This document shows positions 8,001 through 16,144 of a stretch of DNA of 64,000 nucleotides, one piece after another (position 1 is the first letter of the stretch; the number at the start of each line of letters is the position of its first letter). The translations under genes were made by a program, and so were the position numbers. The notes beneath the pieces are model-generated. The model did not search any database. It saw nothing but the letters and a program-made list of their open reading frames with translations, and had not been told where the DNA came from. Location: positions 1,526,001-1,590,000 of the forward strand of contig NZ_CABVGP010000001.1 of assembly GCF_902497555.1 (NCBI RefSeq), written 5' to 3'. Origin of the DNA: Amycolatopsis camponoti. GTDB lineage: Bacteria > Actinomycetota > Actinomycetes > Mycobacteriales > Pseudonocardiaceae.

Positions 8001-9694
8001 AAAGCCATCGAGAGGGTCGCGCCCGGGACTTCCGGGCGCGGGGATGGTGGAGTGCGGAGACGATCGACCGGCTCGTGAAGGAGCGGGTCAGTGCCGACCC
8101 GGAGGGTCTCGCGCTGGTCGATCCACCGAACACCACCGCACTGGTCGGACGCGACCCGGTGCGGTGGACCTGGAACCGGCTCGACGAACGCGTCGACGTC
8201 CTGGCCGCGTTCCTGCTCGCCAGAGGGGTGCGAGCAGGTGACGTCGTGGCCGTGCAGCTGCCGAACTGCTCGGCCCTGGTGCAGGCGTTCCTCGCGATCG
8301 TCCGGATCGGTGCCGTGGTCACCCCGTTCCCGGTGTCCTACCGGGAGCACGAGATGGGTCCGATGTGCCGGCGCACCGGGGCTGTCGCGGTGGTGACCGC
8401 ATCCAGATACGGCGAGCACGAGCTCGCCGGGGCGGCCCTTGGGCTATCCGGCGCTTCGGCGCCGTCGGTCCGGTTCGTCGTCGCCCGGGGGGACGACGAA
8501 CCGGCCGGCGCCCTGGCCTGGCCCGAAGATCCACTGTCCACTGCGGAGCGAACCACTCTGGACGCCTATCTGTCCGAACTCGACACCGACGTCAATGACT
8601 GCGTGACGATCTGCTGGACGTCCGGCACCGAAGCCGAGCCGAAGGCGGTCCCGCGCTGCCACGGTGACTGGCTCGCCACGGCGGGCGGCTGCGCCCAGGC
8701 CGCGGGGATGACCCGCGCCGACGTCCTGCTCTCGCCGTTCCCCATGACGAACATGGCCGGCATCGGCGGGATGTTCCTGCCGTGGCTGCTGACCGGCGCG
8801 GTGTTCGTCCCGCACCACCCGTTCGACCTGCCGGTGTTCCTGGGGCAGCTGGCGGCCGAACGCGTGACGTACACGCTCGCGCCACCGGCGTTGCTGACCA
8901 TGCTGCTGCACAACGAAAAGATCCTGTCCGGAGTGGACATCTCCGCCCTGCGGAAGATCGGGTCCGGCTCGGCGCCGCTCTCGCCGTGGCTCGTGCGCAC
9001 CTGGGCCGAGCGGTACGGCATCGACATCATCAACTTCTTCGGCTCCAACGAAGGCACCGCGCTGCTGTCCGGCCCGGCCGACATCCCGGACCCGGACCAG
9101 CGCGCGAGCTACTTCCCGAACTACGCCTCCGCGGTCACCTGGTCGACGCCCGTCGCCGGCTGGACGTCGGTGCGGCTGCACGACCCGGTCACCGGCGAGC
9201 ACGTGACCGAACCGGGGCGCCCCGGCGAGCTGCACATCGCCGGGCCGACGGTGTTCGCCGGCTACCTGACGTCGATGGGGGAACCCCTGGACACTTCGTC
9301 GTTCGACGAGGACGGGCACTTCCGCACCGGTGACGTCTTCGAGATCGCCGGCGAACGCGGGGAGTTCCTGAAGTACGTCGACCGGATGAAGGACCTGGTC
9401 ATCCGCGGCGGCATGAACATCTCGCCCGCCGAGGTCGAGGGCCTGCTGGCCGGGCACCCGGACGTCGCCGACGTCGGCGTGGTCGGCGTGGTCGACGAGG
9501 TCATGGGCGAGCGGGTGTGCGCGGTCGTCGTGCCGGGCGCGCGGAAGCCGTCGCTCGACGAGCTGGTCGCGTACCTGCGCGAGAAGAAGGTGGCTGCGTT
9601 CAAGCTGCCGGAACGGCTCGAGTACGCCGACGCCTTGCCCCGGAACCCCGTGGGGAAGATCCTGAAGCGGCAGCTGCGGGAAAGTCTGGAGTGA
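7997..9694 (+). CDS. Acyl-CoA synthetase (AMP-binding, ANL superfamily)
   Basis: A 565-residue adenylate-forming ligase that activates a carboxylic acid to its CoA thioester. Motifs in order: CWTSGTEAEPKAV (the A3 loop, with EAE in place of the usual TGx), a GSNEGT segment, FRTGD, VDRMKDLVIRGG and, near the C-terminus, PRNPVGKILK with the catalytic lysine. The start overlaps the oxygenase stop (ATGA), so the two are translationally coupled. In this operon it would activate the acid formed after oxidation of the cleavage aldehyde; that order of steps is inference. Confidence 0.9.
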   Translation: MKSHREGRARDFRARGWWSAETIDRLVKERVSADPEGLALVDPPNTTALVGRDPVRWTWNRLDERVDVLAAFLLARGVRAGDVVAVQLPNCSALVQAFLAIVRIGAVVTPFPVSYREHEMGPMCRRTGAVAVVTASRYGEHELAGAALGLSGASAPSVRFVVARGDDEPAGALAWPEDPLSTAERTTLDAYLSELDTDVNDCVTICWTSGTEAEPKAVPRCHGDWLATAGGCAQAAGMTRADVLLSPFPMTNMAGIGGMFLPWLLTGAVFVPHHPFDLPVFLGQLAAERVTYTLAPPALLTMLLHNEKILSGVDISALRKIGSGSAPLSPWLVRTWAERYGIDIINFFGSNEGTALLSGPADIPDPDQRASYFPNYASAVTWSTPVAGWTSVRLHDPVTGEHVTEPGRPGELHIAGPTVFAGYLTSMGEPLDTSSFDEDGHFRTGDVFEIAGERGEFLKYVDRMKDLVIRGGMNISPAEVEGLLAGHPDVADVGVVGVVDEVMGERVCAVVVPGARKPSLDELVAYLREKKVAAFKLPERLEYADALPRNPVGKILKRQLRESLE

Positions 9695-9698
9695 GGCC

Positions 9699-10886
9699 AT
9701 GACCGTGTTCGTGCTGGGCGGGGCGCAGACCGACTTCGCGCGCAACTACGCGAAGGAGGGGCGCGGGATCCTCGAGCTGTTCGCCGAGGTCGTGCCCGCC
9801 GCCCTCGCGGACGCCGGGGTTTCGGCCGAGGACGTCGAGGTCGCGCACGTCGGCAACCTCGCCGCGGAGCTGTTCACCGGCCAGGCCCAGCTCGGCGGGC
9901 TGCTCGTCGCGGCGGTGCCGGAGCTGGACGGGGTGCCGTCGACCCGGCACGAAGCCGCGTGCGCGTCCGGCAGCACCGCGGTCCTCGCCGCGTGCGCGGA
10001 CATCGAAGCGGGTCGCTACGACCTGGCGCTGGTCGTCGGGGTCGAGCTGATGCGCAACGTCGACGGGCAGCGGGCCGCCGAGCACCTCGGCTCCGCCGCG
10101 TGGGCCGGGCACGAAGCCGTCGCCGCGAAGTTCCCGTGGCCCGCGCTCTTCGCCGACGTCGCTTCCGCGTACGACGAGAGGTACGGACTCGACCCCGAGC
10201 ACCTCGGGCAGTTCGCGTCGCACGCTTTCGACCGCGCGGCCAGGAATCCCCTCGCCCAGGCCCGCGACTGGCGGTTCCCGGCCGGGGCGTTCGGACCCGA
10301 CGACGAGCTGAACCCGCTGATCGAAGGCCGCCTGCGCAAGCAGGACTGCGGCCGGATCACCGACGGTGCCGCGGCGGTCCTGCTGGCTTCGCCCGCGTTC
10401 GCGCAGCGGCTCGGCGGCGGCTTCCCGCGCATCGCGGGCTTCGGGCACCGCACCTCCCACATCGGCCTCGCGGAGAAGCTCGCGTCCGACGGCGAGTACC
10501 TCTTCCCGCACCTGCGCGGCGCGGTGGTCGACGCGTACGAGCGCGCGGGCGTGGCCGGGCCGGACGCTCTCGACGTCGTCGAGCTGCACGACTGCTTCAC
10601 GATCACCGGGCTCGTCGCGCTGGAGCACCTCGGCGCCGCACCGCCCGGCGACGGCGGCGAGTTCATCGCCGACGGCGGCCTCGACACAGCCGGGATCAAC
10701 CCCGGCGGCGGCCTCCTCGGGCTCGGCCACCCGGTCGGCGCGACCGGCGTCCGGATGCTGCACGACGTCGCCCGGCAGGTGACCGGGACGGCGGGCGAGA
10801 CGCAGGTGGAGGGCGCGCGCACGGCGTTGACGCTCAACGTCGGCGGCTCCTTCACCACGGTCGTCACGATGGTGGTCACCGCATGA
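9699..10886 (+). CDS. Thiolase, SCPx / acetyl-CoA acetyltransferase type
   Basis: A 395-residue thiolase-fold enzyme. The nucleophile is C88 in EAACASGS; ELHDCFT supplies the histidine of SCPx-type thiolases, and the C-terminal GLGHPVGATG and NVGGS loops complete the active site. SCPx-like thiolases act on branched or cyclic side chains (sterol, terpenoid), unlike FadA thiolases of straight-chain beta-oxidation. It starts four bases after the CoA ligase. This supports degradation of an isoprenoid-like skeleton. Confidence 0.88.
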   Translation: MTVFVLGGAQTDFARNYAKEGRGILELFAEVVPAALADAGVSAEDVEVAHVGNLAAELFTGQAQLGGLLVAAVPELDGVPSTRHEAACASGSTAVLAACADIEAGRYDLALVVGVELMRNVDGQRAAEHLGSAAWAGHEAVAAKFPWPALFADVASAYDERYGLDPEHLGQFASHAFDRAARNPLAQARDWRFPAGAFGPDDELNPLIEGRLRKQDCGRITDGAAAVLLASPAFAQRLGGGFPRIAGFGHRTSHIGLAEKLASDGEYLFPHLRGAVVDAYERAGVAGPDALDVVELHDCFTITGLVALEHLGAAPPGDGGEFIADGGLDTAGINPGGGLLGLGHPVGATGVRMLHDVARQVTGTAGETQVEGARTALTLNVGGSFTTVVTMVVTA

Positions 10887-11866
10887 GGCTTTCGGTGTCG
10901 CTGGGGCTCTGGCAGGACCGCCCGCCGGAGGAGGCGCTGGAAACCGCGCGCGCCGCCGAGGCCGCGGGTTACCGGGAGCTGTGGATCGGCGAGATGGCGA
11001 CGTGGGACGCGTTCGCTTTGGGGACCGCGATCGGCGCGGCGACGTCTTCGCTGTCGCTGACGTTCGGACCGCTGGCGGTGACGGTCCGGGATCCGGCGAC
11101 GATCGCGATGGGCGTCGCGTCGGTCGCCGCGCTGACCGGACGTCCGACCGGCGTCGCGCTCGGCACGTCCAGCGACGTCGTGGTGCGCGGCTGGCACGGG
11201 CGGTCCCGGGCCCGCGCCGCCACGGCGCTGGAGGAGTCGGCGATCGCCGTGCGGCAGCTGCTCTCCGGCGAGAAGTCCACTGTGGACGGCTCGGTGGTGG
11301 GCTCCCGGGGCTACCGGTTGCGGCTGGCCGCCCCGAAGTCGCCGGTGACGATCGCCGCGTTCGGGCCGCGCGCCCTCGACGTCGCCGCGCGCCACGCCGA
11401 CCGGATGGTGGTCAACCTGGTCAGTCCCGCCGCCGCGGCTTCTCTGGTGCGGGGGCTGCGGGACGCGGCCGCGCGGGCGGAGGTCGCGCCGCCGGCGGTC
11501 GCTGCGTGGGTGGTCGGCGCGGTGGATCCGGGTCCGGCGGAGATCGAGCAGCTGCGCCGAGGTGTCGTCGGGTACCTGGCGGCGCCCGGATACGGCGAAA
11601 TGTTCCGCGAGGCCGGGTTCGGAGGCCTTGTGGACTTCGCGCGCACCCGTCCGCACCCGCGTGAGCTGCTGGCCGCGGTGCCGGTCGAGGCGATCGCGAC
11701 GGTGGGTCTGCTGGGTTCGCGCGAGGACGTCGCCGCGAAGGCGCGGGAGTACGCGGAAGCCGGGATCGACGAGCTGGCGATCGTGCCCGCCACCGGCGAC
11801 GACGACCCCGGCGGCGCGAAAACTCTCGCCGCGTGTCGATCCGCGGTCGTCCCGTTCGACGCGTAG
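10883..11866 (+). CDS. LLM class (F420-dependent-type) flavin oxidoreductase
   Basis: A 327-residue TIM-barrel protein of the luciferase-like family, starting MRLSVSLGLWQDRPPEEALE and containing RELWIGEMATWD and TIAAFGPRALDVAARHAD segments typical of actinobacterial F420-dependent members. The ATG overlaps the thiolase stop (ATGA). It could reduce or dehydrogenate an intermediate with F420. The fused FO synthase gene at 56.7 kb shows the organism makes the F420 deazaflavin precursor. FMN use cannot be excluded from sequence alone. Confidence 0.85.
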   Translation: MRLSVSLGLWQDRPPEEALETARAAEAAGYRELWIGEMATWDAFALGTAIGAATSSLSLTFGPLAVTVRDPATIAMGVASVAALTGRPTGVALGTSSDVVVRGWHGRSRARAATALEESAIAVRQLLSGEKSTVDGSVVGSRGYRLRLAAPKSPVTIAAFGPRALDVAARHADRMVVNLVSPAAAASLVRGLRDAAARAEVAPPAVAAWVVGAVDPGPAEIEQLRRGVVGYLAAPGYGEMFREAGFGGLVDFARTRPHPRELLAAVPVEAIATVGLLGSREDVAAKAREYAEAGIDELAIVPATGDDDPGGAKTLAACRSAVVPFDA

Positions 11867-11868
11867 GC

Positions 11869-12387
11869 ATGAACGAGCCGACGAAGACCAAGAACCTCGA
11901 CCGGAACGGGCTTCCGGCACTGCCGTGGAGCCGGGCGCGCGACCTCCTCGCGACCCAGACCCCGAAGGAGAACCTGACCTTCTTCGTCGGGACCGTCCGT
12001 CCCGACGGCCGGCCGCACGCCGCCGGTGTCGGCGCGATCTGGGTCGACGACGCGCTGTACTTCGTGAGCGGGCCCGGCACGCGCCGGGCCCGCAACCTCG
12101 CGGCGAACCCGGCGTGCAGCGTCTCGGTACGCCTGAACGGACTCGACCTCACCTTGGAGGGCGAGGCCGAGCACGTCGCCGATCCCGCCACCCTCGACCG
12201 GGTCGCCGCCGTCTACCGCGAGGGCGGCTGGCCCGCGACGGTGGAAAGCGGCGGGTTCACCGCGCCGTTCATGGCGCCGAGCGCCGGACCCGCGCCGTGG
12301 TTCCTGTACCGGCTCCGGCTCACCCGGGCGATCGGCGTCGCCGGTGCCGAGCCGCACGGCGCGAGCCGCTGGGACTTCAGCCGCTGA
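11869..12387 (+). CDS. Pyridoxamine 5'-phosphate oxidase-like split-barrel protein
   Basis: A 172-residue PPOX-fold protein (FFVGTVRPDGRPHAAGVGAIW, RRARNLAANPACSVSV) that binds FMN or F420. It is the last gene of the oxygenase operon, starting two bases after the LLM gene stop; the ATG at 11869 is preferred over an earlier in-frame start inside the LLM gene. The stop overlaps the convergent SGNH hydrolase gene by 11 bases. The exact redox role is unknown. Confidence 0.85.
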   Translation: MNEPTKTKNLDRNGLPALPWSRARDLLATQTPKENLTFFVGTVRPDGRPHAAGVGAIWVDDALYFVSGPGTRRARNLAANPACSVSVRLNGLDLTLEGEAEHVADPATLDRVAAVYREGGWPATVESGGFTAPFMAPSAGPAPWFLYRLRLTRAIGVAGAEPHGASRWDFSR

Positions 12388-13225
12388 TCGCCGCGGCCAC
12401 CAGCGCCCCGATGTGGCGCATACCGGTGGCGTTCGGGTGCAGCGGCGCCGCGACCGAGGTCGGGATCACGCTCTCGAACCACTTGACTCCCGGCAGCTTG
12501 CAGACGTCGTGCCCGATCGAGGCCGTGCGGACGTCCACGTACCGCGCGTTGTGCCCCGCGGCCTGCCGGGCCAGGGCGGCGTTCGTCTTGTCGACGCTGC
12601 CCTGGATGTAGTTCGCGTCGCGGGGAGTCAGTGGCGCGATCGGCCAGCACCCGTTGCGCGGCAGGTAAGTGCCGTAACCGGCCACGAACACGGCAGCGTT
12701 CGGCGCCTTCGCGTGGATCGCGTCCAGCAGCGCTCCCCACGTCGGCTCGAACGCGGCGATCTTCTCGGCCAGCTGGTCGTGGCCACCGGCGGTGTAGCGG
12801 TCGACGCAGTCCGGGTTGATGCCGGGCAGCAGGTTGATGCAGCTGGTCGCCGCGCCGACCAGGCCGACGTCGTTGCCGCCGATGGTCAGCGTGACCGTCT
12901 TCGTGGTCGCGCCGAGCGCGTCCAGCTGCGGCGGGACCGCGCCGGTCTCCGTCGACTGCGGTGCGTACATGTCCGCGGTCGTCGCCCCGGAGCACGTGAC
13001 GTCCACGAGCGGGACGCCGAGCTGCTTCGCGGCGACGTGCGGGTAGTCCGCGAGCGACCGGAGGCAGCCCGGGGACGAGAGGTCCGGGGGCAGGATCAGC
13101 GGGCCGGCCGCGGCCGAGTCGCCGAGCGCCACGTACTCGCCGGCGACGCTCGCTTCGGCCGTGCCCGCGGTCGTCGCCAGAGCCGCGACCAAGATCGTGA
13201 TGAACGCCGTTGTCCTCACTCGCAC
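12377..13225 (-). CDS. Secreted SGNH/GDSL hydrolase (esterase/lipase)
   Basis: A 282-residue exported protein with a short signal peptide (about residues 1-26, ending in AEA). The catalytic serine is S37 in VALGDSAAAG, with the glycine-asparagine oxyanion pair in TIGGND (N118) and H263 in PLHPN. The Asp normally three residues before the His is missing (AAPLH), as in Streptomyces scabies-type esterases that use a main-chain carbonyl. The GTG at 13225 has an AAGGAGG site five bases upstream. Cysteines suggest three disulfides. It is divergent from the PucR regulator at 13331. Confidence 0.88.
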   Translation of the reverse strand: MRVRTTAFITILVAALATTAGTAEASVAGEYVALGDSAAAGPLILPPDLSSPGCLRSLADYPHVAAKQLGVPLVDVTCSGATTADMYAPQSTETGAVPPQLDALGATTKTVTLTIGGNDVGLVGAATSCINLLPGINPDCVDRYTAGGHDQLAEKIAAFEPTWGALLDAIHAKAPNAAVFVAGYGTYLPRNGCWPIAPLTPRDANYIQGSVDKTNAALARQAAGHNARYVDVRTASIGHDVCKLPGVKWFESVIPTSVAAPLHPNATGMRHIGALVAAAISG

Positions 13226-13243
13226 GCCGTCCTCCTTGACGTT

Positions 13244-13309
13244 GTGCCGATGGTTGGTCTCCGTGACACCATCGGCACCGAGGGTGCCCGGATTGATTGG
13301 GAATCCGGG
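13244..13309. promoter_or_regulatory. Two perfect inverted repeats between SGNH and PucR genes
   Basis: GTGCCGATGGT (13244-13254) and ACCATCGGCAC (13268-13278) form a perfect 11-bp inverted repeat with a 13-base gap. CCCGGATT (13287-13294) and AATCCGGG (13302-13309) form a second, 8-bp repeat with a 7-base gap. Both sit in the 105-base divergent region, so they are likely operators, probably for the adjacent PucR protein. Confidence 0.65.
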
Positions 13310-13330
13310 CAGAGAACGAGGGGATCGGTT

Positions 13331-14566
13331 GTGACGGAGCACAAGCCGGGTGGCGACCTGACCCTCGGCGGGCAGCGCGTCCACGAGCGGCTCACGCGGG
13401 AGGAGCCCGACCTGGTCGCCCGGGTGCTGGCGCGGATCCAAGCCGAGGTCGCGGACTACCGGCGGCTCCCCGTCGAGGAGCTGGCCGGCGACATCGCGCG
13501 GATCACCCAGCAGACCGTGCGGGCCTTCGCCCGGTGCCTGCGCGAGGACCGCGACCTCAACGCCGCCGAGCTGCGGCAGATCGGCGCGTCCGCGGTGCGC
13601 CGGGCCGAAGAGGGCTTCCCACTGGAGGCGGTGCTGGCCGCGTACCACGTCGGCACGCGAGAGATCTTCGCCGTCGGCTCGGCCGACGCGGGCAGTGCGG
13701 ACGTCGCCGATCTGCTGGAGGTCGCGGACCGGACGCTCGCGTTCGTCGGCACCGTCACCGGCGCCGTCACGCGCGGCTACCTGGAGGAGCTGCGCACGAA
13801 GATCGGGCAGGAGCACACCGCCCGCCGGACGCTGCTATCGGTGCTGGCCGACGGCGGTCCCGTCGATGCCGTCGCCCGCAGCGCCGGCATCGCGCTGCCG
13901 GCGCGGTACCTGGTCCTGAGCGTCGAGCTCGGCCCGCACGCCGACGAGGCCACCCCGGGCATCGACGCCGACATCGCGATCCGCCGGAAGCTGCGGCGGT
14001 TCCTGGCGGCGTTCGAACATTCCTGCGGTGATGGCGTGCTCGCCTCCTTGGACGGCCCGGGCGGGCTGGTGCTGCTGCCGCTGGCCGGGCGGCTGTCGGC
14101 GGTCCCGGAGTGGGGTTCCCTGCTGGGCACGGCCGGGCGCGCGGCGGGCGTGGACGTCCTGGCCGCGGCCGACACGGCGGCGCCGTCGGAGGTCCGCGAG
14201 GTGGCCGGGCGGACCGGCGAGGTGCTGGACGTGCTGCGGTGGTTCGGCCGCCCGCCGGGGCTGTACCGCCTCGACGACGTCCTGGTGGAGTACCAGCTGA
14301 CCCGTCCGGGCGAGGCCCGCGACCGGCTCGCGGCGGTGCTCGCGCCGCTGGACGCGCACCCGGAGCTGGTCGAGACGCTCTCGACGTACCTGGAGCTGGA
14401 CACGAACCGCCGCCGCACGGCGGCCCGCTTGCACGTCCACCCCAACACGGTCGACTACCGCCTGCGCCGCGTCCGCGACCTGACGGACATCGACCCGCTC
14501 CACCCGGCCGGCCTCCCGCGCATCATCGCGGCCCTGGCGGCCCGCCGAGCCTCACTCCCGCGCTGA
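13331..14566 (+). CDS. PucR family transcriptional regulator
   Basis: A 411-residue regulator with an N-terminal helical sensor region, a central GGDEF-like degenerate domain (about 170-290) and a C-terminal PucR-type helix-turn-helix (TYLELDTNRRRTAARLHVHP then NTVDYRLRRVRDLT). The GTG at 13331 has a GAGGGGA ribosome site. It faces the SGNH hydrolase gene across a region with two perfect inverted repeats and may control it. Its stop codon abuts array 2. The inducer is unknown. Confidence 0.88.
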   Translation: MTEHKPGGDLTLGGQRVHERLTREEPDLVARVLARIQAEVADYRRLPVEELAGDIARITQQTVRAFARCLREDRDLNAAELRQIGASAVRRAEEGFPLEAVLAAYHVGTREIFAVGSADAGSADVADLLEVADRTLAFVGTVTGAVTRGYLEELRTKIGQEHTARRTLLSVLADGGPVDAVARSAGIALPARYLVLSVELGPHADEATPGIDADIAIRRKLRRFLAAFEHSCGDGVLASLDGPGGLVLLPLAGRLSAVPEWGSLLGTAGRAAGVDVLAAADTAAPSEVREVAGRTGEVLDVLRWFGRPPGLYRLDDVLVEYQLTRPGEARDRLAAVLAPLDAHPELVETLSTYLELDTNRRRTAARLHVHPNTVDYRLRRVRDLTDIDPLHPAGLPRIIAALAARRASLPR

Positions 14567-14569
14567 CGC

Positions 14570-14781
14570 GTCGACCCCCCAATCACACGTGTTGCCCCTC
14601 CAATCACACGTGTTGCCCCTCCAATCACGCGAGATGCCCCTCCAATCACGCGAATGACGCGCCCAATCACGCGAGTCCGCGTACCTGGACGGTCGGTTCG
14701 CTTGATCAGGCGCGGGACTCGCGTGATTGAAGGCGGAACTCGCGTGATTGAACAGCGATCTCGCGTGATTGGGGCGTCGAC
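14570..14781. repeat. Array 2: two-sided 21-bp repeat array
   Basis: Left units have TCACrCGn cores at 14583, 14604, 14625, 14646 and 14667; right units have the inverted form TCGCGTGA (TCGCTTGA in the first) at 14698, 14719, 14740 and 14761. Every step is exactly 21 bases. CCAATCACGCGA on the left is the reverse complement of TCGCGTGATTGG on the right. The outer ends (14570-14586 and 14765-14781, GTCGACC... and ...GTCGAC) match in inverted orientation at 16 of 17 positions, like terminal inverted repeats. The right half lies inside the coding region of the membrane protein below. Confidence 0.88.
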
Positions 14782-15176
14782 ACGGGGTCGCGCGGGGCCG
14801 GGATGCGGGGCGCGGAAGAGCGGGACGCGAGCCGCGCGAAGGAGCCGAAGGCGACGAGCGCGGCGAAGGCCAGGGCGGCGAGACCGGCGGGCGCGGAAAA
14901 GGTGAGTTCGCCGGCCCGGCCGAGCACGAACCCCGAGTCCAGCGCCCACGCCACCGCCGCGACCCCGATCGCGGCGGCAACCGAACTCCAGAACGCGGTC
15001 AGCAGCACCACCGCGCCCAGCGTGACCAGCGCGTACCACGGATGACCCGTCGCCCCGCACAGCTCCGCCACCAGCACCGCGCCCACCGCAGACACACAGC
15101 CGAACGGGAACCCGAAGCCACCACTCATGCCGTCCAGGAAACGCCGCGAGAGCGCCAGGAGCATGAGCCAGGACAC
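14706..15176 (-). CDS. Small membrane protein with array-derived C-terminus
   Basis: A 156-residue protein of unknown function with about four hydrophobic segments (roughly residues 20-40, 45-62, 64-80 and 92-112). Its last 22 residues read PQSREIAVQSREFRLQSRES..., a seven-residue repeat written by three units of array 2, because 21 bases equal seven codons. This tail looks acquired: without the array the protein would end near residue 130. The ATG at 15176 has a weak AGGGA site; a second ATG at 15128 is possible. Confidence 0.65.
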   Translation of the reverse strand: MSWLMLLALSRRFLDGMSGGFGFPFGCVSAVGAVLVAELCGATGHPWYALVTLGAVVLLTAFWSSVAAAIGVAAVAWALDSGFVLGRAGELTFSAPAGLAALAFAALVAFGSFARLASRSSAPRIPAPRDPVSTPQSREIAVQSREFRLQSRESRA

Positions 15177-15210
15177 ATTCCCTACGCCCCGGCCCCGGGA
15201 TCTTGACGCG

Positions 15211-16077
15211 TTATTGACCCGTCACGCGGCCGATCGCGTCGACGACCACCGGCCACACCGCGCGCGGCAGGTTGTGGCCCATGCCCGGGATCACCAGCAG
15301 TTCCGCGCCCGGGATCGCCTCCGCCGTCGCCTTGCCGCCGCTGACGTCGATCAGCGGGTCGGCGTCGCCGTGCACGACCAGGGCCGGCAGCCGCACGGAC
15401 CGCAGGCCCGACGTCCGATCACCGGACGCCAGCACCGCCGCCGCGTGGCGCAGCGTGCCCACCGGGTGGCGGGCGCGGTCGTAGTGCAGCGTCGCCTTGG
15501 CCAGCAGGAACGCCTCGTCGTCCGGGTAGCCGGGGGAGCCGAGCCGCCGGTAGCCGTCGACGCTGTCGGCCAGCGCCTGCTCGCGGGTCGACGCCGGTGG
15601 CCGGGCCAGCAGCGCCAGCGCCCACGGCTCGGCCCGCCCGACCGACGGGTCCCCGGTGGTCGACATGATCGACGTGACCGACAGCAACCGGTCCGGGTGG
15701 TCGATGGCCAGCTGCTGCACGATCATCCCGCCCATCGACGCGCCGACGACGTGCGCGCGTACGATGCCGAGCGCGTCGAACAGCCCGATCGCGTCGTCGG
15801 CCAGGTCCGAAAGGCGGTACGGCGCCGTCGTCAGGTCGCCGGCGGCCAGCGCGGCGAGGTCCGGCGCGGGCAGCTCGTCGAGCCAGGTGGAGAGCCCGAC
15901 GTCCCGGTTGTCGTAGCGCACGACGAAGAACCCGCGGCCGGCGAGCAGCTCGCAGAACCCGTCCTCCCAGGTGATCATCTGGGCACCGAGGCCCATCACC
16001 AGGACCAGCGGCGGACCGTCCGGATCGCCGAAGGTGTCGTACTCGAGCTCGATATCGCCGGCCTGTGCGCGTGCCAT
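15211..16077 (-). CDS. Alpha/beta hydrolase
   Basis: A 288-residue hydrolase. The nucleophile elbow is GASMGG, the acid is in HGDADPL and the histidine in GMGHNLP; NRDVGLS and VLVMGLG oxyanion segments are also present. This resembles the TAP/aclacinomycin-methylesterase-like group of actinobacteria, but the substrate cannot be named. The ATG at 16077 begins directly before the conserved DIELEYDTFG segment; the longer frame runs into the divergent TetR gene. The TetR at 16145 is the likely regulator. Confidence 0.87.
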   Translation of the reverse strand: MARAQAGDIELEYDTFGDPDGPPLVLVMGLGAQMITWEDGFCELLAGRGFFVVRYDNRDVGLSTWLDELPAPDLAALAAGDLTTAPYRLSDLADDAIGLFDALGIVRAHVVGASMGGMIVQQLAIDHPDRLLSVTSIMSTTGDPSVGRAEPWALALLARPPASTREQALADSVDGYRRLGSPGYPDDEAFLLAKATLHYDRARHPVGTLRHAAAVLASGDRTSGLRSVRLPALVVHGDADPLIDVSGGKATAEAIPGAELLVIPGMGHNLPRAVWPVVVDAIGRVTGQ

Positions 16078-16093
16078 GTCCCGATCCTGCCGT

Positions 16094-16129
16094 ACCCGTG
16101 CGGCGCTGGCACCGGTCCCACCCGTGCGG
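16094..16129. promoter_or_regulatory. Direct repeat in divergent hydrolase/TetR promoter
   Basis: ACCCGTGCGG occurs at 16094-16103 and 16120-16129, 26 bases apart, in the 67-base gap between the hydrolase and TetR genes. It is a candidate operator for the TetR protein. Confidence 0.4.
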
Positions 16130-16144
16130 TTACCGTTACGCCCC

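Noticed and set aside
7997..9694. Reading the acyl-CoA synthetase as an NRPS module
   Set aside because: No condensation or carrier domain is present; the protein ends at the PxxPxGKILK motif of a free-standing ligase.
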